Below are positions 26,493-35,659 of a stretch of DNA of 64,000 bases, one piece after another; position 1 is the first letter of the stretch, and each line of letters begins with the position of its first letter. Source of the DNA: Acholeplasma laidlawii_A. Its GTDB lineage: Bacteria > Bacillota_I > Bacilli_A > Acholeplasmatales > Acholeplasmataceae. The notes below the pieces were generated by a model. That model had not been told where the DNA came from, ran no database searches, and saw only the letters and a program-made list of their open reading frames with translations. Made by a program: the position numbers and the translations under genes. Where the stretch lies: the NCBI RefSeq assembly GCF_030166555.2, contig NZ_CP126461.2; one strand, written 5' to 3'.

Positions 26493-29400
26493 GGATAAAA
26501 CCTCAATTTCGTAATATAATCAAACCACATTTTACCTAATCTGCCTGAACTTACTTTCCAGTATGGATTTTGAATTGCATGCCATGTAGATCCAGATGGG
26601 TGCCATTGAATGTATCTACCATCATACACTTGATGTAATGTGTATCCTTTACCAGCAGATTTACCATGTTTTAAAGTACCTACATCCCACCTGTTTGTAT
26701 ATCTACCATAAGTCTTAATTTGTGATAAACTATAATTTGTAATAGTTGATGGATCGTTTGCTATAGAGTTTAAAATTTTATTTGATACGTATCTCATACC
26801 TATATTTCCAGCAATTTGTCCAACACCTGAAGCAATGTTCAATCCCAAATACGATCCTTGATACGCACTATCACTCATGCCTGTCCACTGTTGGATATAA
26901 TTATCTCCAGTAACTGATGCTGCAATTTCATTTCCGCCAAATATAATGGTTCCTGCACCAATTATCATTAATCCAACACCTAGAGTCTGCCCAATTGGTC
27001 CAAATGCTAATAATGATCTTCCAGTTGAAATTGCACCGCCACCGTTAGCAATTGAGCCTGCCCCTCCAATGAATTGTCCTATCCTTGGATCTAACATATT
27101 GGAAATTAGGCCAATGCCACCACCAACCATAAGACCAGCACCTATTCCTTGCGCTCCAGGAACAAACATAAGCCCAATTCCTAATCCAAGTTGTGTACCA
27201 CTAACAAACCATTGCCACCACTCTAGCTCATTTCCATTATCACTATAGTAACTATCATAACTTGGATACAATTGTAGGTTAGAATAACAATTATGATAAT
27301 TTTGTGAAACCCTTACTGGATTATCTAATATGTCTTCACCATTTATTATATCAAATTCACTTACTATAAATCTACCAATCTCTGGATCATAGTATCTTGA
27401 CCCAGATGCTGTATTAACTAAATAGAACCCTGTTTCTATATCTTTATAATAACTTTTCCATCTAAAAGGATTATCTCTAAGCAATTGTCTTTCTGTTTCA
27501 TCATCAGGAAACAGATAGTTTATTTCATCATTGCCAAAGCTATCATAGTTATATTCACCAATCATTCTACCTTCAAAAAATACTTTACTGATATTACCTT
27601 GTCCATCGGTTAAGTAGTTATACTTCTTACCATTATACTCAATACCTGCAATACCTAGTGCATTATAATAATAGTGATACTTATGAATTAAGTTGTCATT
27701 TAAATCATATTTGTATTCCGCTAACATTTTAGATCCATCTAAATAATATAAACTATATCCATTTTCATGTTGTTTTTTAAACCTTACATTTTGATGGTTA
27801 TATGCATATTGATTTTGTCCATAACTATCCATTAGATTTCTATCATTATATGTGATTGTATTATTCTTTAATCTAATGATATTACCATAATTATCATATG
27901 ATACGATTGTGTCATTAAATAATCTTAGTCTATTTTCTACATAGTTAAAGGTTTTTATAATTGCATCATTTTTCTTAACTTTTAATAATTTATTTGTTGA
28001 TCCTAAGTATTCATATTCATAGGTACCTAATTGACTATGGACCTCCTCTTCTACTCTTTCTAAATTATCTAAAGTATAATTAACTGATTTATAGATTTTT
28101 CCAGAACCGTCTGCTATATCTGTAATTGTATGTCCATAAGATGATGCTATATCTAGTTCCATTGAAATAGATTCACTAATTTCTATCTCGTTTAAATTAT
28201 GAGAATAACTCGTTTCAACCACATTATTTGTTGGTTCATCTTGATACCATATTAATAATGTTCTTTGCATATCAATATCATTACTATTTTCTTTGTATAC
28301 AAACTCCGTCTGTTGATGATGAATCACATTTTTTTTGTAACTACCATAGATTCCCTTTAATCTAATAAATGGTTGTTTACTTGACAGTAACACATCATGT
28401 ATGTAATTATACTCGAAGTATCTATCATCCGGGTTATTATTAGAATCTTCTTTCATATCATTAGTTTTAACAAGTTTTTGATACATTTCGGAATAATCAT
28501 ATTTGATAGTACTTATTTTAGTAACATCTTTTTGAATACCATACTTGTATTGAGTATCTTCTCCATTAATTTGTTTGACCTCAACAGGTATATTGCTTTC
28601 TCCATTATCGTAACTGTACATCTGATTATCTTTATCATAGTGGTAACTATACGTACAAATTTCATATGGATCGTCAATTTGTGTTATTTTAGCACTATAA
28701 CTACTGCCTGTGAAATCAAACTGATGATAAGCTTCGCTACCTACTGGATATATATTACCTTCATCTTGATATCTAAAACTAATTGTATCACTACCTATTG
28801 TTACATCTTTTATTCTTTCATAGTTATCAAAATTAGAAATCTTTATATTGTTTTTAGTTCCGTGATATGTATTTTCAATTAACTGATTGTCATTAATTTC
28901 AGTTTCTAATAATAGTTTGTTATTTAAATAATGTTTCATTTCAGTTAATGAATCATTTCTTTGTACCTTATAACCATTTCCATTTATAGAGCGATTTAAT
29001 AAACCAAATCTATCATAGGAATGAATGGTTTCATCTACTACTAGATTATTATGAATAAGTTGTGTTTTCGTTATTTGATTTTGATATGAGTCAAATACAT
29101 TTTTAACTTTTATATTTGAACTTAAACTTTCATTAATCATAAATGGCTCTTTATACTCATATGTGAGTTTAACGCCATTTTCTGTTTTTGATAGTGGTAA
29201 TTCCCTTAAAACATCTACTAATCCATTATAGTCATATATTGTATCTATATATTTACCTTCATTATTCTCATCACTATCAAGATATAATTCATCATGTTTT
29301 GTTACTTTGGTTAAATTGCCATATGCATCATATTCATATGTTTCTATTATATTTTTTAAGTCTTTACTATATTTTGGTAACCCATTATAGTAATTGTGAT

Positions 29401-31375
29401 TAGTTATGATGTTAGTGGTTAAATTAATTTTACTTGTAGAACTTAAAACTGTATCAATTAATACATTTTGTTCAATATGGTTCGAAGTGAAAACTATTTG
29501 ACTTTCTTGAATCAACCACTTATCATTTGATATTTTTCTTCTTGTGCCATTGTATAAATTGGGTTTACCATTAATAATCCCAAGCTTTTTCTGTATATTA
29601 TTTAAATCTTTTATATATATTTCTTTTGCTTCATAAATCTTTGTTCCACCATTCATGCTGAGTTCAAATGTTGTAGAATTTTTGTTTTGGTAAATACTTT
29701 TATACGTTGCATAAATATCCTGTAATGTAAGAAAATGTTCATCTACCCCGAAATATAAATATTGAGTTGCATTACTACTATCTTTATACAGCAAACTGTC
29801 TAAATTTAATACATCTGCACCAGAAATATCAATTTCATTTTTAATTGCTGGTGATACTCTAACATCAAAAATCTGAAACTCAATTGGATATGATAATTCA
29901 ATTGTCATAGAACCAAGATCGTCTTTCTTAAATTGAGTGATGTCAATCGGCATTGTAATATAGGTTAATGTATTTTTCTTTAAATTTCTCATATGAACCT
30001 TTGATGAACTGTGATCACCTTTGGCATAAATTGTATTTGTAATGGTTAAATTATATATGTCTAAACTAGGAAATTTTATCCAAAAAGTTAGATTAAAGTA
30101 AAAATCATTTACATACTTTATATTATCTTTGATATCATTTTTAAACTCATTGAATAACCAGTTTGGTATATTAAATACACCTCCAATCGGATTAGGATCT
30201 ACACCAAATCTACCATTTATTTTAAAATTTGTTGTTACTGATGGCACATGCATTTGCCACCCAGTGGGGTTGAATAGCGACTTATATTCGTTTGAAGTTA
30301 GCTCCTCCAGTTCTGATGTTAGATTTCCATCCCCGTCAAAAAAGTACGCCATTTTAACTCCTTTATCATTTGTAACGGTTCTTTTATATATATCTTCATA
30401 AAGTATATCTAAATGCGCTTTAATCCCCTCACTTGAAAATATAACACTACTAGAATCTAACGACATTTCTCTTTCACCTAAATAAATATCATCACCAAGA
30501 ATACTATCATCCCCTAAATAGTGAAGTACGTTGTCAGTTTTATATGATTCACCTAATGCGGCAATACCCGTGGTGAGTTTTCTAGTCATATCAGAGTTTA
30601 TTTGAAACTTCAAGTAAGATAGGTCTCCTGATAGCATATATGAAAGTACACCATTTTGATAACCAATACCTAAGTGTTTTTTATGAGTTGTTTTACTATA
30701 TTGATCAATTTTTATCAGTTTATTTCCATTATAGCTAATCTTATATCCGTGAGAGTTATTAGACATTTTTACTTCACTTAAGTAATTATCTTTATATATG
30801 AAATGAATTGCTCTTTGTGGTTTTCTTATATCATAGATGCTTGTTAATCTATTTTCTGTATAGTTATACTTTTTAACGATTTCACTATTTATGCCGGAAA
30901 TTACTCGGTCAATCATATAGTTTTGTCCAAATATAATGATATTCCCAAGTCCGTCTATAATTCTTTTTTCGTTACCAATCATTTCTAACCTTAAACCTAA
31001 TCCACTAGTATCATAAAAATAATTTGACTTTAAGTATTTGAATATATGCTTAAATCCTAATTGGTCAAAATATTCAAAGTAATTCAATGATTGGTCACTT
31101 GTGCTTATCTCGTTGTATATTAAATACTGATTAACATTAAGCCTCCAACCAAACGGTAAATATGTACTTTCGCCTTGATTCCATATATAATTTTCAGGAA
31201 ATTGACTATCATATATCAAGTGAACATCAAAAGCAAAATTACCTGCACCAACTGATAATAAAGGTGTCTGAACTAGCAGTCTACCTGTATATAAATTTGA
31301 ACTAGCATAAGCATTTGTACAAGAAAGATCTATGGTCTGTTGATTTATTTTACTTATCAATGTTAGCACCTTCAC
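26489..31375 (-). CDS. Full-length RHS/YD-repeat polymorphic toxin
   Basis: 1628 aa. No signal peptide or membrane anchor at the start (...QQTIDLSCTNAYASSNLYTGRL). Residues about 50-1250 carry YD-type repeats (YEYDAYGNLTKVTKH, YDNYGNIIRLKN, YHYDKDNQMYSYD) that should build a hollow beta-shell. The RHS core NPFRWKSYYKDIETG...RYYDPEIGRFI lies near 1300-1340. After it comes a Gly-rich hydrophobic stretch and a unique tip ending GKGYTLHQVYDGRYIQWHPSG...PYWKVSS; this resembles polymorphic-toxin tips possibly of the Ntox17 type (from memory, unsure). The frame opens with GTG at 31375. A TTG at 31360 has AAGGTG at better spacing and may be the true start. It overlaps the holin-like gene and the immunity candidate. 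Confidence 0.88.
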   Translation of the reverse strand: MKVLTLISKINQQTIDLSCTNAYASSNLYTGRLLVQTPLLSVGAGNFAFDVHLIYDSQFPENYIWNQGESTYLPFGWRLNVNQYLIYNEISTSDQSLNYFEYFDQLGFKHIFKYLKSNYFYDTSGLGLRLEMIGNEKRIIDGLGNIIIFGQNYMIDRVISGINSEIVKKYNYTENRLTSIYDIRKPQRAIHFIYKDNYLSEVKMSNNSHGYKISYNGNKLIKIDQYSKTTHKKHLGIGYQNGVLSYMLSGDLSYLKFQINSDMTRKLTTGIAALGESYKTDNVLHYLGDDSILGDDIYLGEREMSLDSSSVIFSSEGIKAHLDILYEDIYKRTVTNDKGVKMAYFFDGDGNLTSELEELTSNEYKSLFNPTGWQMHVPSVTTNFKINGRFGVDPNPIGGVFNIPNWLFNEFKNDIKDNIKYVNDFYFNLTFWIKFPSLDIYNLTITNTIYAKGDHSSSKVHMRNLKKNTLTYITMPIDITQFKKDDLGSMTIELSYPIEFQIFDVRVSPAIKNEIDISGADVLNLDSLLYKDSSNATQYLYFGVDEHFLTLQDIYATYKSIYQNKNSTTFELSMNGGTKIYEAKEIYIKDLNNIQKKLGIINGKPNLYNGTRRKISNDKWLIQESQIVFTSNHIEQNVLIDTVLSSTSKINLTTNIITNHNYYNGLPKYSKDLKNIIETYEYDAYGNLTKVTKHDELYLDSDENNEGKYIDTIYDYNGLVDVLRELPLSKTENGVKLTYEYKEPFMINESLSSNIKVKNVFDSYQNQITKTQLIHNNLVVDETIHSYDRFGLLNRSINGNGYKVQRNDSLTEMKHYLNNKLLLETEINDNQLIENTYHGTKNNIKISNFDNYERIKDVTIGSDTISFRYQDEGNIYPVGSEAYHQFDFTGSSYSAKITQIDDPYEICTYSYHYDKDNQMYSYDNGESNIPVEVKQINGEDTQYKYGIQKDVTKISTIKYDYSEMYQKLVKTNDMKEDSNNNPDDRYFEYNYIHDVLLSSKQPFIRLKGIYGSYKKNVIHHQQTEFVYKENSNDIDMQRTLLIWYQDEPTNNVVETSYSHNLNEIEISESISMELDIASSYGHTITDIADGSGKIYKSVNYTLDNLERVEEEVHSQLGTYEYEYLGSTNKLLKVKKNDAIIKTFNYVENRLRLFNDTIVSYDNYGNIIRLKNNTITYNDRNLMDSYGQNQYAYNHQNVRFKKQHENGYSLYYLDGSKMLAEYKYDLNDNLIHKYHYYYNALGIAGIEYNGKKYNYLTDGQGNISKVFFEGRMIGEYNYDSFGNDEINYLFPDDETERQLLRDNPFRWKSYYKDIETGFYLVNTASGSRYYDPEIGRFIVSEFDIINGEDILDNPVRVSQNYHNCYSNLQLYPSYDSYYSDNGNELEWWQWFVSGTQLGLGIGLMFVPGAQGIGAGLMVGGGIGLISNMLDPRIGQFIGGAGSIANGGGAISTGRSLLAFGPIGQTLGVGLMIIGAGTIIFGGNEIAASVTGDNYIQQWTGMSDSAYQGSYLGLNIASGVGQIAGNIGMRYVSNKILNSIANDPSTITNYSLSQIKTYGRYTNRWDVGTLKHGKSAGKGYTLHQVYDGRYIQWHPSGSTWHAIQNPYWKVSSGRLGKMWFDYITKLRFYP

Positions 31376-31709
31376 TCAGCTTATTTAGAATTTTAGGATT
31401 TCTATTTTTTGCATTAACTACATTAGATAGGCTGATTAATTCTTCTATTTTTTGATCAATTTTAGATATGTCAAATTTAATGTTTTTCGTTAATAAATCT
31501 TCTTTGATTCTTGTCATAACATATGCTTTTTTTTCTTGACCAGAATAATTAATAAATTTTTCGGCTTCTTCTATTAATGTTAGTAAGGATAAACCAATGT
31601 TTTGTTCAAATTTAATAGTGTTTTTATTTTCAAACATTTTAGCAATAAAAATTATATTTGATAGTACTAGTCCAATAATTGTGATAATCATTTCCATATA
31701 TTCAAACAT
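31350..31709 (-). CDS. LLH-type phage holin-like protein
   Basis: 119 aa. One membrane segment at about residues 6-26 is followed by a helical region: EEAEKFINYSGQEKKAYVMTRI and IKFDISKIDQKIEELI. That pattern (membrane helix, then EAEK...G..KK.YV...L...gI......ID..IE) matches the LLH-superfamily phage holins as I know them. Holins make membrane lesions. Here no endolysin is next to it; the downstream gene, overlapping by 26 nt, is the RHS toxin, which lacks an export signal. A role in releasing or exporting the toxin is inference. Confidence 0.65.
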   Translation of the reverse strand: MFEYMEMIITIIGLVLSNIIFIAKMFENKNTIKFEQNIGLSLLTLIEEAEKFINYSGQEKKAYVMTRIKEDLLTKNIKFDISKIDQKIEELISLSNVVNAKNRNPKILNKLSEGANIDK

Positions 31710-31710
31710 G

Positions 31711-33204
31711 TTACCACCCCAAATCCTTAATAACTGCTTCTACAACTTCTAAGTCTGTAAATAGGTCAAAATCTGTGCCCGATTTACAATAGTATTGTCT
31801 GTTACCTCGACCAGCAATAAAAATTAAATCTCCTGGATTGGAATCTAAAATAGATTGTTTGATTGCAATTTTTCTATCAACTATAATTTGTGTAGGTATT
31901 CTATTATCCACATATGAATTCATCTCGTTTGCTATATCAGTTGGATTAGATGCTGCAGGATCACTACTTGTAAGATACGCGTAATCTGCATTATTTGAAA
32001 CATAGTTCATAGCAAACTCTCTATGTGTTGCAAGTAGTCCAATTCTTCTACTACTTTGGAATTTATCATCCCAATATTTAAATCCAGAACCGGAAGATCC
32101 AATAACAACTTTTAACATATCTATTTCGTTAAATTCTTTGAGTTTTTTAAAACCTTCTAGTGTGGGTGCAAGTGAAACTCCAATTACGATAGTTCTATTA
32201 TTTGTTTTTATGACTTCATTTCTACCTGGTATATTAACTCCTTGTAGAAAATCAGAAAATTCCACTGTTTTTAAAATACCTAATGCATCTAATATGGCTG
32301 CAACAAGCGTAATATTTAATGCATTAAATGTCCCCATTATTCCGGTTTCCACATGTATTTCTTTACTATTTCTTATCTTTATAGAAAATCTTAAACCGTC
32401 TAATGTCTCTAGTTTTTTATCACTATTCGTTTTTAACAAGAAGTCTATGTTTGTATAATCTGCATTACGATTTTCACAAATATATTTAGAACCATAAGTA
32501 ATAATTTCATTGTCAGATAAACTTAATAGTTCATTAAAGTCATCTCTAGTAAAACTCCCTGTTAAGCCAAATATGCTGACACATCTGTCTTCTGTTGGAA
32601 TATTTCTAAAAAATGATTTTTTATTTTCTACGTATATTTTTGAATCCATAAACTCTTCACTATTACTTTTTTCAATATTAGTAAGTGCTCTTATGCTAAA
32701 AGGAATATCTTTAATAAGTCCTTGAGCAATTGCTGATTCATTGATTTCTAAAACAACATACTCAGCTTGGTAAACGGATGCTTCTTCTAAAATATCTAAA
32801 ATTATAGATTCATTTGTTATTGATGTTTCACATGCTTGCTTGCTCGCCTTATTGGAGGCCTTCGAATCAATCTCAATACTTGAATATAATACTGATTTTT
32901 TTCCTATATGTTCAAGATACTTATGTGTTAGATATGCAACTGTAGATTTACCTTTTGATCCTGTAACACCAATTATCTTTATATTTTCAAGCGACATGTT
33001 GCTTTGAGTATTATTAGAAACCTCAAAATTTTGATTTAATTCCCCTAAGAATCTGTTAGATTTTAAAGATTCATTTACTCTAAAGTTTTGATGGTCAGTA
33101 TTTATTTGACCTTGTTCAGCTTTTTCTTTATAATGTTTATTAATACTACTTTCTCTGTTAGTGTGTTTATTAGTTAATTCGTTGTATAGTTTAGTTAGTT
33201 TCAT
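31711..33204 (-). CDS. Mur ligase family (MurE-like) ATP-dependent amide ligase
   Basis: 497 aa. The first 70 residues are low-complexity and polar. Then come ATP site GVTGSKGKST (79-88), substrate-domain LTNIEKSNSEEF, GTFNALNITLVAAILDALGI, PGRNEVI, and in the C-terminal domain SSDPAASNPTDIANEM and IFIAGRGNRQYY in the place of MurE's DNPR and AGKGHE motifs. MurE adds the third amino acid to UDP-MurNAc-dipeptide. Altered motifs, absence of other wall genes here and position in a toxin operon argue for another substrate. It lies one base from the holin-like gene. Confidence 0.85.
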   Translation of the reverse strand: MKLTKLYNELTNKHTNRESSINKHYKEKAEQGQINTDHQNFRVNESLKSNRFLGELNQNFEVSNNTQSNMSLENIKIIGVTGSKGKSTVAYLTHKYLEHIGKKSVLYSSIEIDSKASNKASKQACETSITNESIILDILEEASVYQAEYVVLEINESAIAQGLIKDIPFSIRALTNIEKSNSEEFMDSKIYVENKKSFFRNIPTEDRCVSIFGLTGSFTRDDFNELLSLSDNEIITYGSKYICENRNADYTNIDFLLKTNSDKKLETLDGLRFSIKIRNSKEIHVETGIMGTFNALNITLVAAILDALGILKTVEFSDFLQGVNIPGRNEVIKTNNRTIVIGVSLAPTLEGFKKLKEFNEIDMLKVVIGSSGSGFKYWDDKFQSSRRIGLLATHREFAMNYVSNNADYAYLTSSDPAASNPTDIANEMNSYVDNRIPTQIIVDRKIAIKQSILDSNPGDLIFIAGRGNRQYYCKSGTDFDLFTDLEVVEAVIKDLGW

Positions 33205-33219
33205 TTAATTTTTTTCCTT

Positions 33220-33756
33220 TTAGTCGTTTGGGTTCACAGTTGGGGGAACGATTACAATTGTTAACATAGTGTTTTTTACAGGTGCTGATGTCTCTATCAC
33301 ATAAAAACTTACATTAATTTCATCATTTGTTATTTGTGTTAACTGATCTATGGTCGATAATTTATTAAAATTGATCGTAATTTTATCATTTTCGGTGATT
33401 AGGTTTGTTGAAAAAAATGCACTTTCTTCAATGTTTACCGAAATTTTTGGTCCTGTGTAATTAAATACCATACTAAAATTTTGCTGAACTTGTGCTTTAA
33501 ATTGATAATATCTAGTATCTGAATTTTCAATATCCACCAAATACGCTAGATTTAGTCCATTTGTTTGAATATCATATAATGCTTTAGCAAAATCCTTTTC
33601 ATCTAATTTTGTACCTATTTCAACTATATTTCCATCCATGCGTTGTATGCCTGTTATAATGATACTTTTTATGTTTCCGCCTGCATCGGTTTCAACAGAT
33701 TCTACAAACAGTTTACGTCTATTTGTGTTGCTAGAAATTCTATTTTTAAATCCCAT
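33220..33756 (-). CDS. Phage-like (tail-type) protein, first gene of the RHS operon
   Basis: 178 aa. The stretch IKSIIITGIQRMDGNIVEIGTKLDEKDF resembles the R.EG.I...GT.LNA.NLN segment found in many phage tail or baseplate-region proteins. The second half is beta-rich and ends in a Pro/Asn tail. No membrane segment or signal. It has a good ribosome site (AGGAG) and is followed by the MurE-like gene after 15 nt. Assignment to a phage family is by pattern only. Confidence 0.5.
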   Translation of the reverse strand: MGFKNRISSNTNRRKLFVESVETDAGGNIKSIIITGIQRMDGNIVEIGTKLDEKDFAKALYDIQTNGLNLAYLVDIENSDTRYYQFKAQVQQNFSMVFNYTGPKISVNIEESAFFSTNLITENDKITINFNKLSTIDQLTQITNDEINVSFYVIETSAPVKNTMLTIVIVPPTVNPND

Positions 33757-33775
33757 TCTATTTTTCTCCTTTTTA

Positions 33776-33795
33776 GATTGATCAAGTAATCAATC
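33776..33795. promoter_or_regulatory. Inverted repeat in the RHS operon 5' region
   Basis: GATTGAT-N6-ATCAATC lies between the operon's start codon and the larger palindrome, just ahead of the ribosome site. It could be a second operator or an RNA hairpin; function is not shown. Confidence 0.4.
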
Positions 33796-33803
33796 CTTTT
33801 ATA

Positions 33804-33851
33804 ACTATAATATCTATAATTTCTAAAAAAAATATTGCCAATTGGCAATAT
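33804..33851. promoter_or_regulatory. RHS operon promoter with 20-bp palindromic operator
   Basis: 33832-33851 is a perfect 20-bp palindrome, atattgccaattggcaatat. Read on the minus strand, TTGGCA inside it and TATAGA are 17 nt apart, so the palindrome would cover the -35 box of the RHS operon. It also lies between a TATAAT-like box and the start of the divergent HTH gene. This is a natural binding site for that HTH protein (inference). Confidence 0.65.
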
Positions 33852-33870
33852 CATTATTGGGGGGGGGAAG

Positions 33871-34116
33871 ATGGTATTCATTGAACATATAGTTTTTCAA
33901 GACATCATTAATTTCATTGATAAATTACGATTTGAATCCAATATTTCTATTGAAGCATTTTGTGAAAATATTATAGATTCAACTACTTATTGGCGTTATC
34001 TAACGGGGAAAAGATTACCCTCCATAGAAAAATTTTTAATGATGATTGAGAAATTAGGTATAAAATATAGTGCCTTTTTTGAAGCATTAGAAAACCATCT
34101 AAAAAGAAAAATCTAG
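33871..34116 (+). CDS. HTH (Cro/C1-like) regulator divergent from RHS operon
   Basis: 81 aa. Residues about 21-70 form a Cro/C1-type helix-turn-helix: SNISIEAFCENIIDSTTYWRYL, TGKRLPSIEKFLMMIEKLGI. Such short HTH-only proteins act as repressors or activators. The ATG at 33871 is preceded by a run of nine G then AAG, unusually close to the start for a ribosome site; a longer frame from 33835 lacks an ATG. Divergent from the RHS operon with the perfect palindrome between them, it is the likely local regulator. Confidence 0.7.
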   Translation: MVFIEHIVFQDIINFIDKLRFESNISIEAFCENIIDSTTYWRYLTGKRLPSIEKFLMMIEKLGIKYSAFFEALENHLKRKI

Positions 34117-34133
34117 TGATTATTTATATTAAG

Positions 34134-34172
34134 TTCAAAAATGTCGCTTCCGTAGAAACGACATTTTGAATT
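34134..34172. terminator. Bidirectional terminator between HTH gene and uraA-type gene
   Basis: TTCAAAA(A)TGTCG (34134-34146) pairs with CGACATTTTGAA (34159-34170) with one bulged A. Both sides are T-rich in the outgoing direction, and the two flanking genes converge here. Confidence 0.65.
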
Positions 34173-34197
34173 TATATCTATATTTATATCGCCTATA

Positions 34198-35622
34198 TTA
34201 TGCTCTAGGTTGATCTTTTGATTTTGCTTTCTTATCTAAAAAATTTAAACATATGTTTAGTAAAATACCGCCTAATGCAGCAACACCAATACCCGGTAAG
34301 ACAAAGCTTGATGTAACAGGTATAGAGTCCACACCTAGACCTACAATACCAATAAATGCCATAACTGCGACAACTTTTGAATCGAAGATATCCACCTTCT
34401 TTTCAATCATTAATGCAATACCTTGAACTGCGATTGCTCCAAATAGGTAAAGTGATACACCTTGAACCACAGGATTTGTAAGTATTAAACTTAAGTTACC
34501 TAAGTTTAATACCTCTAGTAATAGACCGACTATGATTGCTAGAACACCTGTAATTAAAAACACATAGCTTGAAAAGTTTTTAGTGACTGCGGATGCACTG
34601 ACGTTTTCTCCATAATTGGTTCCAGCAGGTCCACCACTTAATACAGCTACAATATCACCAATACCATCACCAATAAGGTTTGTATCAAGCATCTCTCTAA
34701 TCTTATAATCTTTACCATCATTTTGGTTTGATAAGTTATTCACATATAAATCTATTTGATTTACGTGTGCTGCAGATTCAGGGATGGTTGCAAATGCAAT
34801 CGGGAAGATTGCAATAAGCGCTACACCAATGAGTTCTGGTAATTGAAATGCTGCTGGAATTGTAACCCATGGCATGACATCTAACATGGATACTGTTTGA
34901 GTATTCATGATTCCGTCAAAATATACTGATAAGTTATTAAATGACCAGCTACTACCTAAACTTGGTACCCAAACCATGTAAGAAACTACAACACCTACAA
35001 TAACACCAATTAAGATTGGGATTTGTGATACAAATCCTTTCTTTAATATAACTGTCATGATAGCAATTGTTAAGAATGTTACCATAGATACTAATACACT
35101 TAACCAATCCACACCATTTGGTCCTGTATTTAATATACCATTCATAACATTTTCTGATAAGACAAGGCCGATGATCATAGCAATCATACCTGTAATATGA
35201 CCAGGTAAAACCTTATCAATCTTGTCTTTGCCAAAATACCTAATTAAAAGGCCCGCTCCAATTGACATTAATCCGCTCAAGACGGAAGCAATTAAAACAG
35301 ACCCTAAAACTGTAGATGATGAAGCTAGATTGTCAACACCATATGTTACGACAATAGCAACAGCTCCAATATATGAAAATGATGAACCATAATATAATGG
35401 GATTTTAAAATTCGTTACCAATAAGAAGGTAATTGTAGCAATCCCGCTTGCTAATATTGCTGCTGGTATGGAATAGAGTTCTAATCCAAAACCATTCATT
35501 ATGATTGCCGCTAATACGGTTGCTGGTAGCATGACCAGAAACTGTTGTAGGGCAAATACAATTGATTTACCTAATGTTGGTTTATCATCAGGTAAGTATC
35601 CAACGATGTCTCTTTCTTTCAT
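34198..35622 (-). CDS. uraA: Uracil/xanthine permease, NCS2 (UraA/PyrP-like)
   Basis: 474 aa with about 13-14 membrane segments. Seen: LQQFLVMLPATVLAAIIMN at the start, YYGSSFSYIGAV, PESAAHVNQID and GGPAGTNYGENVSASAVTKNF, which is the UraA signature with the conserved Glu and Asn of the base-binding site. Uracil is the likely substrate. The leader carries a promoter and a terminator/antiterminator pair, so expression depends on attenuation, as for pyrimidine uptake genes. It converges on the HTH gene at a shared terminator. Confidence 0.88.
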   Translation of the reverse strand: MKERDIVGYLPDDKPTLGKSIVFALQQFLVMLPATVLAAIIMNGFGLELYSIPAAILASGIATITFLLVTNFKIPLYYGSSFSYIGAVAIVVTYGVDNLASSSTVLGSVLIASVLSGLMSIGAGLLIRYFGKDKIDKVLPGHITGMIAMIIGLVLSENVMNGILNTGPNGVDWLSVLVSMVTFLTIAIMTVILKKGFVSQIPILIGVIVGVVVSYMVWVPSLGSSWSFNNLSVYFDGIMNTQTVSMLDVMPWVTIPAAFQLPELIGVALIAIFPIAFATIPESAAHVNQIDLYVNNLSNQNDGKDYKIREMLDTNLIGDGIGDIVAVLSGGPAGTNYGENVSASAVTKNFSSYVFLITGVLAIIVGLLLEVLNLGNLSLILTNPVVQGVSLYLFGAIAVQGIALMIEKKVDIFDSKVVAVMAFIGIVGLGVDSIPVTSSFVLPGIGVAALGGILLNICLNFLDKKAKSKDQPRA

Positions 35623-35659
35623 ATGTATCTTCTCCTTTTTTTAAAATGTAATTTTTCCT

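Noticed and set aside
28397..28882. 161-codon plus-strand frame inside the RHS gene
   Set aside because: It is the opposite-strand shadow of the YD-repeat region; no ribosome site, repetitive Ile/Phe-rich composition, and the minus frame is clearly coding.
20618..33851. Integrated prophage
   Set aside because: Only a holin-like and one tail-like gene are present; no integrase, terminase, capsid or attachment-site repeat is seen.
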